In this document: one piece after another, positions 12,042 through 20,977 of the stretch
How positions within the stretch are numbered: position 1 is the first letter of the stretch
Layout: each line of letters starts with the position of its first letter
IMG/VR virus record: IMGVR_UViG_3300021197_000148
Location: 1-34,670 of that record
DNA: 34,670 nucleotides
Source of the DNA: a virus
Direction: 5' to 3' (one strand)
The notes under the pieces: generated by a model
Told to the model about the DNA's origin: nothing
The model's input: the letters and a program-made list of their open reading frames with translations, nothing else
Database searches by the model: none
Made by a program: the position numbers and the translations under genes

Positions 12042-13579
12042 TGACCCCACAGCAGATATTGAAGCGCCACGACTTGGCACAACGCCGCAAGGATAACTGG
12101 CGGCAGATCTACGAAGATTGCTACGAGTTCGCGCTACCACAGCGCAACTTGTATGACGGCTATTATGAAGGCGGCGGGTCACCCGGCCAAAACAAAATGG
12201 CGCGCGTGTTTGATAGCACCGCTATCAATTCCACGCAGCGCTTTGCCAACCGTATTCAGTCTGGCTTATTCCCGCCACAATCTAACTGGTGCCGCCTAGA
12301 GCCGGGGCCAGACATTCCTATAGAGCGCCGTATTGAAGCACAGGCCGCGTTAGATATTTACAGCGACAAGATGTTTGCGCTGTTGCGGCAAACTAATTTT
12401 GATTTGTCTATGGGTGAGTTTCTCATGGACTTAGCAGTTGGTACGGCGGTGATGCTTATCCAACCCGGTGATGACATCACTCCCATCCGGTTCACCGCCG
12501 TGCCTCAATATCTGGTGTGTATCGAGGAAGGCGCGCACGGCAAGGTCGATAACGTCTATCGCCGTATGCGCATGAAGGCAGAAGCTATTACGCAACACTG
12601 GGATGACGCGGAGATATCAGCCAAGCTACAGCGTATGATTGACGACAAGCCTACCGAAGAGATAGAGCTAGTCGAGGCTACTTGCTTAGACTTAGACACG
12701 GGCGAATACAATTATTATGTTATCGAGAAAGAAGGCAAGGAAGCCATCGTAGAGCGCACCATGAAGTCTAGCCCTTGGGTTGTAGCGCGTTATATGAAGG
12801 TAGCCGGTGAGGTGTATGGGCGTGGCCCACTGGTCACCGCTATCGCTGACATTAAGACGCTGAACAAAACGCTAGAGCTATTGCTGAAAAACGCTAGCCT
12901 GTCTATCGCTGGTGTATATACAGCAGCAGATGATGGCGTGCTAAACCCGCAGACTATACGCATTGCGCCGGGTGCTATTATCCCGGTTGCGCGTAACGGT
13001 GGGCCACAGGGTGAGAGCTTGCGCATGTTGCCGCGTTCTGGTGACTTTAACGTGTCGCAGATTATTATCAACGACCTACGCATGAATATTAAAAAGATTA
13101 TGATGGACGACACGCTACCGCCAGACAATATGTCTGCCCGGTCAGCCACAGAGGTGTCGGCAAAGATATCTGAGCTAGCCAGCAATATGGGCAGTTCGTT
13201 TGGTCGTCTAATCACAGAAACCATGATCCCGGTTGTCTCCCGCATTCTTGCGGTGATGGATGAGCGCGGAATGATTGAAATGCCGCTAAAGGTAAACGGG
13301 CTAGAGGTTAAGGTGCAGCCGGTGTCGCCTATCGCGCAAGCGCAGAACATGGGCGGCATTGAGAAGATAATGCAATGGGTGCAGTTATCCGCATCACTTG
13401 GCCAAGATGGCCAAATGGCAGTGCGCACTGGCGCTATTGCAGACCATGTGGCTGACAAGATGGGCATACCGGCAGAGCTACGCACTTCACCAGAAGAGCG
13501 CCAACAGATGGCAGAGCAGATGGCGCAGATGCAAGCGGCGCAGATGGCGATGCAAGCCGGGCAAGCAATAGAGGAATAG
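12038..13579 (+). CDS. Portal (T7-type head-tail connector)
   Basis: A 513-residue portal, the dodecameric ring at the packaging vertex, of the T7 gp8 / head-to-tail-connecting family (T7 gp8 is 536). Diagnostic stretches are the N-terminal RRKDNWRQIYEDCYEFALPQRN, DSTAINSTQRFANRIQSGLFPP (about 59-80), a central KTLNKTLELLLKNASLSIAG and a long Met/Gln-rich C-terminal helix (QQMAEQMAQMQAAQMAMQAG) that forms the barrel. ATG 12038 and ATG 12041 are both possible starts. It precedes the Bbp19-like, scaffold and capsid genes, the usual order. Confidence 0.95.
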   Translation: MMTPQQILKRHDLAQRRKDNWRQIYEDCYEFALPQRNLYDGYYEGGGSPGQNKMARVFDSTAINSTQRFANRIQSGLFPPQSNWCRLEPGPDIPIERRIEAQAALDIYSDKMFALLRQTNFDLSMGEFLMDLAVGTAVMLIQPGDDITPIRFTAVPQYLVCIEEGAHGKVDNVYRRMRMKAEAITQHWDDAEISAKLQRMIDDKPTEEIELVEATCLDLDTGEYNYYVIEKEGKEAIVERTMKSSPWVVARYMKVAGEVYGRGPLVTAIADIKTLNKTLELLLKNASLSIAGVYTAADDGVLNPQTIRIAPGAIIPVARNGGPQGESLRMLPRSGDFNVSQIIINDLRMNIKKIMMDDTLPPDNMSARSATEVSAKISELASNMGSSFGRLITETMIPVVSRILAVMDERGMIEMPLKVNGLEVKVQPVSPIAQAQNMGGIEKIMQWVQLSASLGQDGQMAVRTGAIADHVADKMGIPAELRTSPEERQQMAEQMAQMQAAQMAMQAGQAIEE

Positions 13580-13580
13580 C

Positions 13581-13850
13581 ATGATTGAAGAGGGTTGGGA
13601 TAGCTTGCGGACAGTAGAGCCGCAAGCACGTTTGACACAGCAAGATAACCAAGACGACATAGACAGGTTATATTTGCGCGTGTACGGCAGTGAGGATGGG
13701 CAACAATTACTAACACACCTTCGCTCACTGACGATTGAGCAGCCCACTTGGTATCCGGGGGAAGATGCTTCTCACGGGTTTGCCAGAGAGGGTCAAAATT
13801 CACTAGTGCGTGAAATAGAAAAGCGCATGTTGAGAGCGAGGCAATTATGA
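13581..13850 (+). CDS. Bbp19-like small phage protein, 89 residues
   Basis: The pattern LYLRVYGSEDGQQLLTHL (about 30-47) followed by FAREGQNSLVREIEKRM (68-84) fits a family of small proteins (Bbp19 type) found between portal and scaffold/capsid genes in podoviruses. The function is not established; the location points to head assembly. The ATG at 13581 has GAGGA 5 bases upstream, and the end overlaps the scaffold start (ATGA). Confidence 0.7.
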   Translation: MIEEGWDSLRTVEPQARLTQQDNQDDIDRLYLRVYGSEDGQQLLTHLRSLTIEQPTWYPGEDASHGFAREGQNSLVREIEKRMLRARQL

Positions 13851-14650
13851 ACGAACCAGATGGACTGATGGCCCAAGCGCAAGTTGAGGCAGAGGATAAC
13901 CAGCAGCCGGAAGAAAGCACAATCTCCCACATCCAGCCAGAGGCAGGGCCAGCATCGTTAGACGATGTTACTGTTGCTAATGAGGATGAAGAGGTAGAGT
14001 TTGCGAAGCCCGAATGGTATCCAGATAAATTTTGGAATGAGGACGATGGGCCTGACCTAGAAAACTTGGTCAAGTCCTACAACGAACTGCAAAAGAAGTT
14101 TTCGCAGGGCAAGCACAAAGCCCCGGAGGCGTATGATGATAAGTTATTTAAAGATGCAAGCATCCCTGACGATGACCCGCTTCTCTCGACATATCGAGAT
14201 TGGGCGAAGGAAAATGGTATTAGCCAGAGTGCGTTTGACGAGTTGGCGAATAGCTTTATTTCTATGGCACAACAGGAAGAAGAGGGCGCTGAAATCTCTT
14301 ATCAGGAAGAGCTTACAAAGCTTGGCCCGAATGCTGATGCGACTATTAAGTCGATGACAGATTGGGCGCAGGGTTTGGTGCGCAAGGGTGTTTGGTCAGA
14401 AGGTGACTTTGAAGAGTTTAAGATTATGGGCGGCACCGCGCAGGGTCTAAAGGCTTTGCAGAAAGTGCGCAGTTACTACGGCGACCGCCCTATTCCTGTA
14501 GACATGACCCCTGTAGATGGCGCGCCGTCTAAAGAGGAATTGAATGCAATGGTAGGCAAACCAGAGTACCAGACTGACCCAGCTTTCCGGGCAAAAGTCG
14601 AAAAGATGTTCGAGCGTGCTTATGGCACGCAAGACTATTCTGCTATCTAA
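13847..14650 (+). CDS. Capsid scaffolding protein (T7 gp9-like)
   Basis: A 267-residue acidic, mostly helical protein placed directly before the major capsid gene. The first ~60 residues are low complexity and rich in Glu/Asp/Gln. Then comes a recognisable PEWYPDKFWNEDDGPDLENLVKSYNELQKKF segment (about 55-85) typical of T7-type scaffolds, and the last part (PEYQTDPAFRAKVEKMFERAYG) is a helical capsid-binding-type tail. It directs procapsid assembly and leaves before or during DNA entry. T7 gp9 is 307 residues. A strong terminator follows the stop within 30 bases. Confidence 0.88.
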   Translation: MNEPDGLMAQAQVEAEDNQQPEESTISHIQPEAGPASLDDVTVANEDEEVEFAKPEWYPDKFWNEDDGPDLENLVKSYNELQKKFSQGKHKAPEAYDDKLFKDASIPDDDPLLSTYRDWAKENGISQSAFDELANSFISMAQQEEEGAEISYQEELTKLGPNADATIKSMTDWAQGLVRKGVWSEGDFEEFKIMGGTAQGLKALQKVRSYYGDRPIPVDMTPVDGAPSKEELNAMVGKPEYQTDPAFRAKVEKMFERAYGTQDYSAI

Positions 14651-14655
14651 ATAAT

Positions 14656-14684
14656 AGCGCGGCTTGCGGGCCGCGCTTTTTTTT
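14656..14684 (+). terminator. Intrinsic terminator after the scaffold gene
   Basis: AGCGCGGC (14656-14663) and GCCGCGCT (14670-14677) form an 8-pair stem with a 6-base loop and an eight-T tail (14677-14684). It separates portal/scaffold transcripts from the capsid transcript, allowing capsid protein to be made from its own strong message. Confidence 0.9.
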
Positions 14685-14696
14685 GTTAAAATCCAC

Positions 14697-14726
14697 TTGA
14701 CAGACAACCACCTGTGGCCTGTTAGA
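14697..14726 (+). promoter_or_regulatory. Candidate promoter for the major capsid gene
   Basis: A perfect TTGACA -35 box (14697-14702) lies just after the terminator, with a weak -10-like GTTAGA at 14721-14726 (18-base spacing). A dedicated promoter fits the isolated capsid transcript unit. The -10 match is poor, so this is tentative. Confidence 0.4.
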
Positions 14727-14729
14727 CCC

Positions 14730-14758
14730 GCTTGGGGGCGTAGCGTTTATGCCCAAGC
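14730..14758 (+). other. Leader hairpin upstream of the capsid gene
   Basis: GCTTGGG (14730-14736) and CCCAAGC (14752-14758) are perfect inverted arms around a 15-base loop, in the 142-base leader between terminator and capsid start. It may stabilise the abundant capsid mRNA. No open frame in this leader looks like a gene. Confidence 0.45.
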
Positions 14759-14826
14759 TGTCAGCCCGGCACCCCGGATACCTGATGCGACTTTTTTGAA
14801 AACATTTAAACCGAGAGGACAGAAAA

Positions 14827-15660
14827 ATGGCAGTAGCTATTTCTAACGCCTTCGTGCAAATGTTCGATGCGGAAGTTAAGCAGGCTTATCAGGGCGCACG
14901 CTCTTTGGCCGGCGTTATCCGCGAGCGGACAAATGTAGAAGGCTCACAGGTAAAGTTCCCTAAAATTGGGAAAGGCACCGCAACAATCCGCGTACCACAG
15001 ACAGATGTAACCCCATTGAATGTCAGCTACTCACAAGTAACTGCAACAATGAGCGACTACATTGCTGCTGAGTACAGCGACATCTTCAACCAGCAAAAAG
15101 TAAACTTTGACGAGCGGCGTGAGCTAGTTCAAGTCGTGTCTGGGGCCATTGGCAGACGAATGGACCAGCTAGTCATTGACGCGCTGAACGCAGCATCCTC
15201 ACCATCAACAGTTGCTACAACAGTTGGTGGCGCTGGTACAAACATGAACCTTGCAAAGTTGCTTGCAGCTAAGAAGGCGCTTGACACAAAGAACGTGCCA
15301 GCCGAAGGTCGTTGCATGGTAATCCACGCAAACGGTTTGTCAGCATTGCTAGATGAAACAGAATTGACAAGCAGCGATTTCGCTACAGTCAAAGCTCTTT
15401 CTACTGGCGAAATCGACACTTTCTTGGGCTTCAAGTTCATTACCCTTGGTGACCGTGATGAAGGTGGCTTGCCGCTTCCATCAACACGCACATGCTTCGC
15501 ATTCCACCGCGATGCAATCGGCATGGGCATTGGCATGGGTCAGCGTAGTGAGATAAATTACGTCCCAGAGAAAACGTCTTTCCTTGTCTCTTCAATGTTC
15601 TCCGCTGGAGCCATTGCGATTGACGATGAAGGCATTGTCAAAATCTCAGCGACAGAGTAA
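14827..15660 (+). CDS. Major capsid protein
   Basis: A 277-residue shell protein, shorter than T7 gp10A (345). It starts with FVQMFDAEVKQAYQGARSLAGVIRERT (about 9-35), then KFPKIGKGTATIRVPQ, then LNVSYSQVTATMSDYIAAEYSDIFNQQKVNFDERRELVQVVSGAIGRRMDQLVIDAL (about 64-122). This is the spine-helix region of HK97-fold capsids of T7-like marine podoviruses, and ends with a beta-rich domain (FLVSSMFSAGAIAIDDEGIVKI). A GAGAGGA ribosome site precedes the ATG at 14827. The gene and the next one are bracketed by terminators, indicating a separate high-level transcript. Codon choice is cleaner than in flanking genes, as expected for a highly expressed product. Confidence 0.93.
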   Translation: MAVAISNAFVQMFDAEVKQAYQGARSLAGVIRERTNVEGSQVKFPKIGKGTATIRVPQTDVTPLNVSYSQVTATMSDYIAAEYSDIFNQQKVNFDERRELVQVVSGAIGRRMDQLVIDALNAASSPSTVATTVGGAGTNMNLAKLLAAKKALDTKNVPAEGRCMVIHANGLSALLDETELTSSDFATVKALSTGEIDTFLGFKFITLGDRDEGGLPLPSTRTCFAFHRDAIGMGIGMGQRSEINYVPEKTSFLVSSMFSAGAIAIDDEGIVKISATE

Positions 15661-15673
15661 GGAGAACTGAACA

Positions 15674-15946
15674 ATGGCTTTTTCAAGTGCAGGCTTAAAC
15701 GTGATGGGTGCATCTAAGAAGGGCAACGCTCCTTCTATGTACACCTACACATCAGCAGACGCGATTGCTACTGTGAACACATCAGGTTATTTCGATGACC
15801 TGTCTGACACACTCGCAGTTGGCGACATCATCTTTTGCTATGACAGCGCAACACCAACCATGAACATGGTTGTAGTTTTGTCAAACGCATCAGGCGTTGT
15901 CGATGTGTCTGACGGCCAAGCAATCACAGTTGCTGACGCCGACTAA
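15674..15946 (+). CDS. Putative capsid decoration or head-fibre protein, 90 residues
   Basis: A small Gly/Ser/Thr/Ala-rich protein with no charged clusters. The pattern SMYTYTSADAIATVNTSGYFDDLSDTLAVGDIIFCYDSA (about 21-59) followed by short beta strands recurs in proteins encoded just after capsid genes in many phages. The beta-rich character and co-expression with the capsid (13 bases apart, strong AAGGAG site, shared terminator at both ends) suggest it decorates the capsid surface. No direct family assignment is possible here. Confidence 0.65.
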   Translation: MAFSSAGLNVMGASKKGNAPSMYTYTSADAIATVNTSGYFDDLSDTLAVGDIIFCYDSATPTMNMVVVLSNASGVVDVSDGQAITVADAD

Positions 15947-15954
15947 TCCAATAG

Positions 15955-15986
15955 CTGGGGCGGTATACGCCGCCCCGGCCTTTTTT
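15955..15986 (+). terminator. Intrinsic terminator after the capsid pair
   Basis: CTGGGGCGG (15955-15963) pairs with CCGCCCCGG (15970-15978) with one G-U, a 6-base loop, then six T at 15981-15986. It ends the capsid/decoration transcript before the tail genes. Confidence 0.9.
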
Positions 15987-16000
15987 CTTTGGAGTATTAG

Positions 16001-16615
16001 ATGGCTGCTGGCGATACAAAACTATCTATCTGTTCTGATGCGCTCATTATGTTGGGCGCTAATCCTTTATCTAGCTTCACTGTTGGAACAGATGATGCGC
16101 AAGTGGCCGACCGATTATATGACGATGTGCGCGACACATTGCTTATGCAGTACGCCTATAGCTGGTCAATTAAAAAAGTAAAGCTAGCGCAGCTAGTGCA
16201 AACCCCCATAAACGAATGGAAGTATATCTATGCGTTGCCGGGCAATCTGCTTGGCAATCCAAAGGCCGTGTTTAACGTGGGCGCTGTAGGCGCACAGCCG
16301 CGCCGCGACTTTGAGATATACGGCGATGGCCTAAACACAAACTATGAGCAAGTTTGGATCGACTACCAATATCGCCCAGAGCCGTTTGAGTTCCCGCCTT
16401 ACTTTGTGCGCTTGTTAAAGACAGCGCTAGCGGCAGAGTTTGCAGAGCCGGTAACAGACCAGATTACAAAGGCAGACTATTTTCATAGCCGCGCCTACGG
16501 GTCGCCAGCGGAGAACATGCGCGGCGGTTTGGTGCGTGTGGCTATTAACATTGACGGCGCAGACAGGCCAGCGCAAACGATACAGGAATTTCCTATCTCT
16601 GACGTAAGGTTCTAG
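16001..16615 (+). CDS. Tail tubular protein A (T7 gp11-like adaptor)
   Basis: A 204-residue head-tail adaptor (T7 gp11 is 196). Recognised by LSICSDALIMLGANPLSSF (about 8-26), RLYDDVRDTLLMQYAYSWSIKKVKLA (38-63), WKYIYALPGN and the C-terminal ALAAEFAEPVTDQ stretch. It forms the ring between portal and nozzle. GGAG precedes the ATG. It is followed one base after its stop by the nozzle gene, and together they form the tail tube of a podovirus. Confidence 0.93.
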   Translation: MAAGDTKLSICSDALIMLGANPLSSFTVGTDDAQVADRLYDDVRDTLLMQYAYSWSIKKVKLAQLVQTPINEWKYIYALPGNLLGNPKAVFNVGAVGAQPRRDFEIYGDGLNTNYEQVWIDYQYRPEPFEFPPYFVRLLKTALAAEFAEPVTDQITKADYFHSRAYGSPAENMRGGLVRVAINIDGADRPAQTIQEFPISDVRF

Positions 16616-16616
16616 A

Positions 16617-18647
16617 ATGAGCCGGATTATACAAATACAAAATGATTTTACGTCTGGCGAGATAGACCCAAAGCTTCGCGCGCGCACAGACATTAGCCAG
16701 TACAAGTCAGCGCTAACCACAGCGCAGAACGTGTCTATCCAACCACAAGGCGGCGCAGTACGGCGTGACGGCACTAAGTTTGTGCATGAGCTAGACGCTG
16801 GCGCGGCTAATGCCGTGCGCATGGTTGGGTTTGAGTTTAGCGTTAGCGATAGCTATATGCTGGTGTTTACGCCCGGCAAGATGTACGTCTATAAAAATCG
16901 CACGCTGGTCACAGCAATTAACGGCGGCGCAGACGACTTCCTAACGGTGTCATCGCTGACTTCCGCTATTCTGCCTGAGATGAACTGGGTGCAATCTGCC
17001 GACACCGTAATTGTGGTGCATGAAGATTTAGCCCCGATAAAGATTGTGCGCGGCGCAACAGATAGCGACTGGACAGCCAGCACTATTAGCTTTGACTTCG
17101 TACCAAAGCACGCATTTTCTTTGACTGTTACAGCCGGGTCAAGTTTTAACACTGGCACGCCGCACGACCACCTAGAGGTCAGCGGCACATCAGGCAACAT
17201 TACTGTGACTGCAAAACACAGCGGGTCGGATGCAAATATATTTACATCAGGTGCGGCGGCGTCAGGCAGCTATGTTGGGCAGTACATAAACGTCACGCCT
17301 TTCGGGCGGTTGCGCATTGTTCGCAAGGTTAGCGATGCGAAGTTAGAGTGCTTTGCAGAGGTGCCGCTGTTCGACACCGGCAACATTGATGACGCCGATT
17401 GGGAGCTTGAAGAGGGCTATGAGAACACATGGTCTGCGTCTAGAGGCTGGCCGCGCAGTGTAGTATTCCATGAAGGCCGTTTATACTTTGGCGGCTCGAA
17501 GCAGCGCCCGTCTACCATCTGGGGTAGCCGCGTTGCTGACTTCTTTAACTTCGACCCCGGCGAAGCGCTAGACGATGCGTCTGTTGAGGCTAGCTTAGAC
17601 ACAGGAACTTTCAACGCGATTGTCGATATGTACGCCGGGCGTAACTTGCAGATATTCACAACTGGCGGCGAGTTCTATGTGCCACAAGCGCTGGATGACC
17701 CTATCACCCCAGCTAACCTTATTGTAAAGGCGCAGACATTTTTTGGTATGAAGCCGGGCTTGCGCGTGCAGAACGTGGACGGTGCCACGCTATTTATCCA
17801 ACGGCAGGGGAAGGCCATTCAAGAGTTTATCTTTAGTGATACGGTGAACGCATACACATCAGACAAGATATCTTTGCTATCATCGCATTTGTTAAAGTCG
17901 CCAGAAGAAATGGCGGTGCGCGTTGCCACATCCACAGACGAGGGCGACCGGCTGATGCTGGTTAATGGTGATGATGGGTCTATCGCCTGTTACACGCTAC
18001 TGCGCAGTCAGAACGTGATTGCGCCATCTGAGTGGACAACCGAGGGCGAGTTTATAAATATTGGCGTGGATGTTGATGACATCTATGTAGTGGTAAAGCG
18101 CAGCGTAAACAGCGCTGACGTTTACTATGTAGAAGTGTTTGACCCTGATACCCTGCTAGATAGCGCGGTGACAGGCGGTGCGGCGTCATCTGTCAACATG
18201 CCGCATTTAGAGGCCGAGACTGTGCAGATTATTCGTGACGGCGTTGTAGAGCCGACACAGGTGGTCGGTGCATCGCCGTCTACTGTGACGTTTGTGTCAG
18301 CGGCGACTGCTAGCTTTCAGGTAGGGCTAAACTTTACGCCAACGATGAAAACATTGCCGGTTGAGCCAAACTTGCCTAGCGGGTCGTTAAAAGGATTTAA
18401 GAAACGCATCTTTGAAGTAAACGCAGAATTGTTTGAAACGCAGTCTTTGTCTATTAACGGGTCGCTGATACCGTTTCGCAGTTTTGGCACAAATGTGTTA
18501 AACTCATCCGTGCAAGAGTTTACAGGCATCAAGACGATTAATGGCATGCTTGGCTATAGCTATGATGGTCAGATAACAGTAACCCAAGATGTACCGCTGA
18601 AAATGTCAGTGTTGGGCATCGAGTACAAAGTGAGCATAGGGCAGTAA
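16617..18647 (+). CDS. Tail tubular protein B (T7 gp12-like nozzle)
   Basis: A 676-residue tail nozzle (T7 gp12 is 794). Signature regions: IQNDFTSGEIDPKLRARTDISQYKSALTTAQNVSIQPQGGAVRRDGTKFV (near 5-55), GYENTWSASRGWPRSVVFHEGRLYFGGSKQRPSTIWGSRVADFFNF (about 268-313) and QRQGKAIQEFIFSD (about 396-409). It forms the hexameric exit tube on which fibres dock. The C-terminal portion is beta-rich. The ATG is one base after the tail tubular A stop. Well supported. Confidence 0.95.
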   Translation: MSRIIQIQNDFTSGEIDPKLRARTDISQYKSALTTAQNVSIQPQGGAVRRDGTKFVHELDAGAANAVRMVGFEFSVSDSYMLVFTPGKMYVYKNRTLVTAINGGADDFLTVSSLTSAILPEMNWVQSADTVIVVHEDLAPIKIVRGATDSDWTASTISFDFVPKHAFSLTVTAGSSFNTGTPHDHLEVSGTSGNITVTAKHSGSDANIFTSGAAASGSYVGQYINVTPFGRLRIVRKVSDAKLECFAEVPLFDTGNIDDADWELEEGYENTWSASRGWPRSVVFHEGRLYFGGSKQRPSTIWGSRVADFFNFDPGEALDDASVEASLDTGTFNAIVDMYAGRNLQIFTTGGEFYVPQALDDPITPANLIVKAQTFFGMKPGLRVQNVDGATLFIQRQGKAIQEFIFSDTVNAYTSDKISLLSSHLLKSPEEMAVRVATSTDEGDRLMLVNGDDGSIACYTLLRSQNVIAPSEWTTEGEFINIGVDVDDIYVVVKRSVNSADVYYVEVFDPDTLLDSAVTGGAASSVNMPHLEAETVQIIRDGVVEPTQVVGASPSTVTFVSAATASFQVGLNFTPTMKTLPVEPNLPSGSLKGFKKRIFEVNAELFETQSLSINGSLIPFRSFGTNVLNSSVQEFTGIKTINGMLGYSYDGQITVTQDVPLKMSVLGIEYKVSIGQ

Positions 18648-18648
18648 T

Positions 18649-19197
18649 ATGGCACAGGTTGCAGTACCAATGGCAATATCCGCTGTAAGCGGTATGGCTG
18701 AAATGAAAGCGGCAAAAGCACAAGCGGGCGGTTTGCAAGCGCAAGCAACATTAACGCGCATGCAAGGCAGGCAAGAGGCTTTAAAGTATAAAAAGCAGGG
18801 GCTATCTGTTTTAGATAATATACTTGCTACATCTGCGTCTATTAACGCTAGAGCCGGTGCTGGCAATATAGACCCTAACAGCGGCAGCGCTATGGCTTTA
18901 AAAAGATATGCGCAAGCAAAAGGCGCTGATGAATATTATATGTCTAGAGAAGGCCAAATCATAACAATGCGCCAAGCCGAGTTGCAGGCGCTTGAATATG
19001 GGAAGCAAGCAAAAGCCGTCATGAAAGCCGCACAGTTTAAAGCTATTGCAAATATCGCTATGGCTGGATACCAAGGCAGTTTGTTGGGCGGCGCACCATC
19101 AGGCGGCATGACGCCAACAACATTCCAACAAGCGGCATCAGCGCAAGTTCAAGGGGCTGGCGGTATTTATGACCCGTTGGCACCGGGCGGGTTTTAG
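18649..19197 (+). CDS. Internal virion protein, T7 gp14-like
   Basis: A 182-residue Ala/Gln/Met-rich protein located exactly where T7 gp14 (196) lies, directly after the nozzle. It starts with a hydrophobic Ala/Gly segment (VAVPMAISAVSGMAEM) and contains a helical INARAGAGNIDPNSGSAMALKRYAQAKGADEYYMSREGQI region (about 64-104), which recurs in gp14-like ejection proteins. gp14 forms the outer-membrane part of the ejection channel. The C-terminal QAASAQVQGAGGIYDPLAPGGF tail is low complexity. Confidence 0.78.
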   Translation: MAQVAVPMAISAVSGMAEMKAAKAQAGGLQAQATLTRMQGRQEALKYKKQGLSVLDNILATSASINARAGAGNIDPNSGSAMALKRYAQAKGADEYYMSREGQIITMRQAELQALEYGKQAKAVMKAAQFKAIANIAMAGYQGSLLGGAPSGGMTPTTFQQAASAQVQGAGGIYDPLAPGGF

Positions 19198-19207
19198 GTA
19201 GGTTAGT

Positions 19208-20977
19208 ATGGCAGAGCGTTTACCAAGATATCGCCCACTAGGCGCGCAAATACCCAGCCTTCCCAGTGTTGACTATACGCAAACTGGCAGAGCGCAAACG
19301 GCTGTGTATGGTCAAATATCTGCGGCTCTTGACAAAGTTTCTGAGTTTGCATTTGCAAGGGCAGAAGCAAAAACAAAACAAGAGGCCATTGAATATGCGT
19401 TTGACAACCCTGTAACAGTGCAACAGCTAGAAGATGCGCGCGTGTCTGGCGTTGATATTGATGACATTGTTGGCGACAAAAACACAGTATTTGGCGCAAC
19501 ATTGCGCGCAACTACTGGCAAGATTATGCGCACAGACTTAGAGGGCGCTTATCGCACTGAAATTGCGGCAATGCAAAAAACAATAGAAAGCCCAGACTTT
19601 AGGCCGGAAGATCTTGCCGACATTACATCTAGATTGCGAAACACAGAAATTGGTTACGCGGAAGCCCTTGCTGATGTAGACCCAAACGAAGCGCTTGCAT
19701 TTAAAGCAACAGCGGCAACGCTAGGCTCTTCTGTTTATAAGACTGCCCTTGAGGAAGTAAATAAAAAACGCGCTTTAGGTCTGCGCATGGCGGCGCAAGA
19801 TCAAGTTGACAACTTTGGAGATGCGGCTAGGGCTTTAATAAAAACAGCGGATTTTGAGGGCAACGTAAATTTATTGGACAAAGAGTTAGATGTTTTATCT
19901 AACAGTTTAAAATCTACGTTATATAGAACTGGTGACGCTGAGTTTGCAGAAACAGAAACGGCAAAAATTGATGGGGCGATTTTATCGGCAAAGACAGATG
20001 TTTTAGTTGAGCATGCTTTAAGCGAAGAATATGCCACAAATTCACATGCAGCATTAGCAAAAATGCGCACGGGGGATTTTGGTAAATACTCATCAATATA
20101 TAATGATATGTCAGATGAAGAGCGCGCAGAAGTAAAGAAACGAATACGAACTGAGGCCAATGCGCAAGACACAACTAACGAAAAAACCATGCGTAATGAA
20201 GTGCGCCGTCAATCATCTACCGTTGCTAGGATTGTGTCTAGAATTGAAGATGCAGATGAAGATACACGCGACAATTTAATAGATGATTTGTACCAAATAG
20301 CAACCGACACAAACGGTCAAGCAATAAGCCCCATAACCATACGCAGTCTAGAAAAAGAGCTGGAAGAAGGAGCGACATCTAATTCTTTAGGAAATCTAGA
20401 ATTTAGAATGGCTATACAGCGTGGGGAAGTTACACAAGAGAACTTTGAAGAAAAGCGTGTAGAGTTTGGCGTTACAGCAAAAGATGGCGTAGGGTTTTTT
20501 GATAAAATGCTTACAGTGGATAAATCTGCTGATAGAGAAGTTATGCGCATCGCTAGGAGATCAGCCAAAGTTTATAGTGAAGTGCAACCCTATAATGATG
20601 AACAAGCAACACAAATAGAAAAGTTTTTGCGAAGGGCAGAAGGCGCCCACGCTAGTGCAATTAGTGAGTGGGAAGCAAGCGGGGAAGAGGGGCCAAAGCC
20701 TTTGCTTGTTAATATTGCGCGGGGCTTGCAAAACGAATTTATTGCTTCCGGCTTTACAGAAGAAATAGAGCGCGTTCTTGGCAGAATGAATGAAAGTTTA
20801 ACAATTTCTGATGGCACTGTTGTTAACACATTTGAGTTTAACGAATACACAACCGAAGACGATATTGATAACCTTGACTTGAGCCTACACCCAAAGCCAG
20901 AAGAATTAAGGAAAATATTGAAAACATACCTCAAGAGCCTAGAAGATTATAAAGCTGGCAGAGCGGACTTTTTCTAA
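19208..20977 (+). CDS. Internal virion protein, T7 gp15-like
   Basis: A 589-residue, mostly helical, charged protein (T7 gp15 is 747). The start LPRYRPLGAQIPSLPSVDYT and the following FAFARAEAKTKQEAIEYAFDNPV helix are typical of the internal core protein that extends into the periplasm during genome ejection. No enzyme motif is visible. The gene is noticeably more AT-rich, with many TTA and AGA codons, than the capsid and tail genes before it. The last base of its stop is the first base of the next start (TAATG). Confidence 0.72.
   Translation: MAERLPRYRPLGAQIPSLPSVDYTQTGRAQTAVYGQISAALDKVSEFAFARAEAKTKQEAIEYAFDNPVTVQQLEDARVSGVDIDDIVGDKNTVFGATLRATTGKIMRTDLEGAYRTEIAAMQKTIESPDFRPEDLADITSRLRNTEIGYAEALADVDPNEALAFKATAATLGSSVYKTALEEVNKKRALGLRMAAQDQVDNFGDAARALIKTADFEGNVNLLDKELDVLSNSLKSTLYRTGDAEFAETETAKIDGAILSAKTDVLVEHALSEEYATNSHAALAKMRTGDFGKYSSIYNDMSDEERAEVKKRIRTEANAQDTTNEKTMRNEVRRQSSTVARIVSRIEDADEDTRDNLIDDLYQIATDTNGQAISPITIRSLEKELEEGATSNSLGNLEFRMAIQRGEVTQENFEEKRVEFGVTAKDGVGFFDKMLTVDKSADREVMRIARRSAKVYSEVQPYNDEQATQIEKFLRRAEGAHASAISEWEASGEEGPKPLLVNIARGLQNEFIASGFTEEIERVLGRMNESLTISDGTVVNTFEFNEYTTEDDIDNLDLSLHPKPEELRKILKTYLKSLEDYKAGRADFF

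Noticed and set aside
11347-12082. Long minus-strand frames opposite the tiny basic genes
   Set aside because: Long antisense frames here reflect the Lys/Arg-rich plus-strand codons. The plus-strand chain of overlapping starts and ribosome sites is more convincing.
12790-14073. 427-residue minus-strand frame
   Set aside because: Antisense to portal, the Bbp19-like gene and scaffold; composition is Ser/Ala/Ile rich, as expected of a shadow frame.
14664-14846. 60-residue frame in the capsid leader
   Set aside because: It starts inside the terminator stem, has no ribosome site and runs into the capsid gene in another frame.
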